Shown: piece after piece, positions 6,774 through 7,720 of the stretch
Layout of the letters: each line of letters opens with the position of its first letter
Numbering within the stretch: the first letter of the stretch is position 1
Source: Tardiphaga sp.
Lineage (GTDB): Bacteria; Pseudomonadota; Alphaproteobacteria; Rhizobiales; Xanthobacteraceae
Direction: 5' to 3'
Length of the DNA: 7,720 nt
Assembly: GCA_028290765.1 (NCBI GenBank)
Contig: JAQGJF010000437.1
Location: 1 to 7,720, forward strand
The notes under the pieces: generated by a model
Told to the model about the DNA's origin: nothing
Seen by the model: the letters and a program-made list of their open reading frames with translations, nothing else
The model's database searches: none
Translations under genes and position numbers: made by a program

Positions 6774-7720
6774 TCAGCCGAGGATCGCGGCGTATTCGGC
6801 GACGTTCTTCTTCACTTTCGCCCATTCTTCCGGAGAGAATTTGACCGAGCCTACCAGGTCGTTGGTGAAAAGCTCGCTCACGACCGGCTTCTTGGCGTCC
6901 TTTGGAGCCCCGAACTCCATCACCAGGTCGATCATCTCGGCGGCCTTGGTCATGTCGCTGTAGCCGATCGAATTTTTTTCGGCTTCCGGGGAAACCACGG
7001 TGTAGTGCATCAGCCCCTGCGAGATCCTGGCGTTCTCCTTTCCACCGGCCGTGATGCCGATTTCCGGGATTTCCTTGAGGAAGATGTCGACGCCCGCTTC
7101 CGGATCCTTCAGCGCATAGGCCAGCCCCTCGGTCAGCGCGTCGTTCACGGCGCGACACAACTCCTTGTCCTTGGCGAGAACTTCCGGCCTCGTCACCACC
7201 TGGCCGGCGTAGAGCGCGATGCCAACGGAACTCCACAGCATGAAGCGGACCTGCTCTTTCATGGCCATGATCACCGGGATGCTGGAGCTGCCGATGGCGG
7301 TGATGGCATCGACCTGCTTGTTGACTAGACTCTGTTCAAGGACGCGGTTGTCCATCTGCACCATGGTGATGGCCGAGGTATCGATGCCCGCCTTGCGGGC
7401 AAAGGCCGGCCAGTAAGGCGCCTCAGCCGAAGCCGGCACCGTGCCGATTTTCTTGCCCTGAAGGTCCTTTGGCGTCTTGATCGTGCTGTCGCCGCGCAGC
7501 GCCATGCCCATGGTGGCGTCGTAGCCCAGGGTCGACAGCGCCACCAGCGGCAGGCCGCGCGCCGCGCCGAGAATCGTGCCGCCGGCAAAAATGAAGCCGA
7601 AGTCGAATTCGCCGGCGCCGACGGCCTGTGCCGCCGCCACCGAACCGAAGCCGCGGCTGATCACGATGTCGATGCCGCGTTTCTTGAAGAAGCCCTGGTT
7701 CTTGGCGACGTAGGAGAACA
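6774..7720 (-). CDS. ABC transporter substrate-binding protein (NitT/TauT, NMT1/SsuA-like), 5'-truncated by window edge
   Basis: This is the periplasmic binding protein expected to capture the substrate for the permease and ATPase encoded just downstream. The frame stays open to the window edge: upstream of the first possible internal start (GTG at 7664) it still encodes FSYVAKNQGFFKKRGIDIVI. That segment is typical of the start of the mature domain in this family ('xxFFKKxGLDVE'), so the GTG is not the real start. About 314 residues are visible. The missing part should hold the signal peptide and roughly the first 20-40 residues. Other family-like segments are GKKIGTVPASAEAPYWPAF, where NMT1/SsuA proteins have 'GKKVGVxxGS', and the stretch predicting a second lobe after LEQSLVNKQVDAI. 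The stop lies 4 bases before the ATPase start. Ligand cannot be read from sequence; relatives bind sulfonates, nitrate, thiamine-pyrimidine precursors or pyrimidines. The operon context favours an N-heterocycle, which is inference. Confidence 0.88.
   Translation of the reverse strand, partial: FSYVAKNQGFFKKRGIDIVISRGFGSVAAAQAVGAGEFDFGFIFAGGTILGAARGLPLVALSTLGYDATMGMALRGDSTIKTPKDLQGKKIGTVPASAEAPYWPAFARKAGIDTSAITMVQMDNRVLEQSLVNKQVDAITAIGSSSIPVIMAMKEQVRFMLWSSVGIALYAGQVVTRPEVLAKDKELCRAVNDALTEGLAYALKDPEAGVDIFLKEIPEIGITAGGKENARISQGLMHYTVVSPEAEKNSIGYSDMTKAAEMIDLVMEFGAPKDAKKPVVSELFTNDLVGSVKFSPEEWAKVKKNVAEYAAILG

Overview
The window is about 7.7 kb of GC-rich DNA. GC content and protein style suggest an alphaproteobacterium of the Bradyrhizobium/Rhodopseudomonas type; this is an inference from composition and families, as there is no rRNA or other marker. 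All eight genes lie on the minus strand, so transcription runs from 7720 towards 1. They are packed with 4-base overlaps or gaps of a few bases; the only larger gap is 58 bases. This looks like one catabolic operon cut at both ends. No stretch over 300 bases lacks a gene. I see no tRNA, rRNA, CRISPR array, insertion sequence, convincing promoter or terminator.

In transcription order: (1) 7720-6774, periplasmic substrate-binding protein of the nitrate/sulfonate/taurine/thiamine-precursor (NitT/TauT, NMT1-like) type, missing its N-terminus; (2) 6769-5978, the ABC ATPase; (3) 5978-5130, the permease; (4) 5125-4394, a cysteine hydrolase of the isochorismatase superfamily that closely resembles RutB (ureidoacrylate amidohydrolase); (5) 4391-3600, an alpha/beta hydrolase resembling RutD; (6) 3541-1166, the molybdopterin-binding large subunit of a xanthine dehydrogenase/CO dehydrogenase-family hydroxylase; (7) 1169-348, its FAD-binding medium subunit; (8) 351-1, its [2Fe-2S] small subunit, cut by the window edge.

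Read together, the operon would import a small molecule through the ABC system, hydroxylate it with a three-subunit molybdenum hydroxylase, and process amide/carbamoyl intermediates with the two hydrolases. The RutB/RutD resemblance points to a pyrimidine or related N-heterocycle. The ring-opening oxygenase RutA, RutC and a flavin reductase are not in the window, so the substrate is unproven. The most interesting point is the joining of a Rut-type hydrolase pair to a form-II-like molybdenum hydroxylase, a combination I do not recognise as a described pathway.
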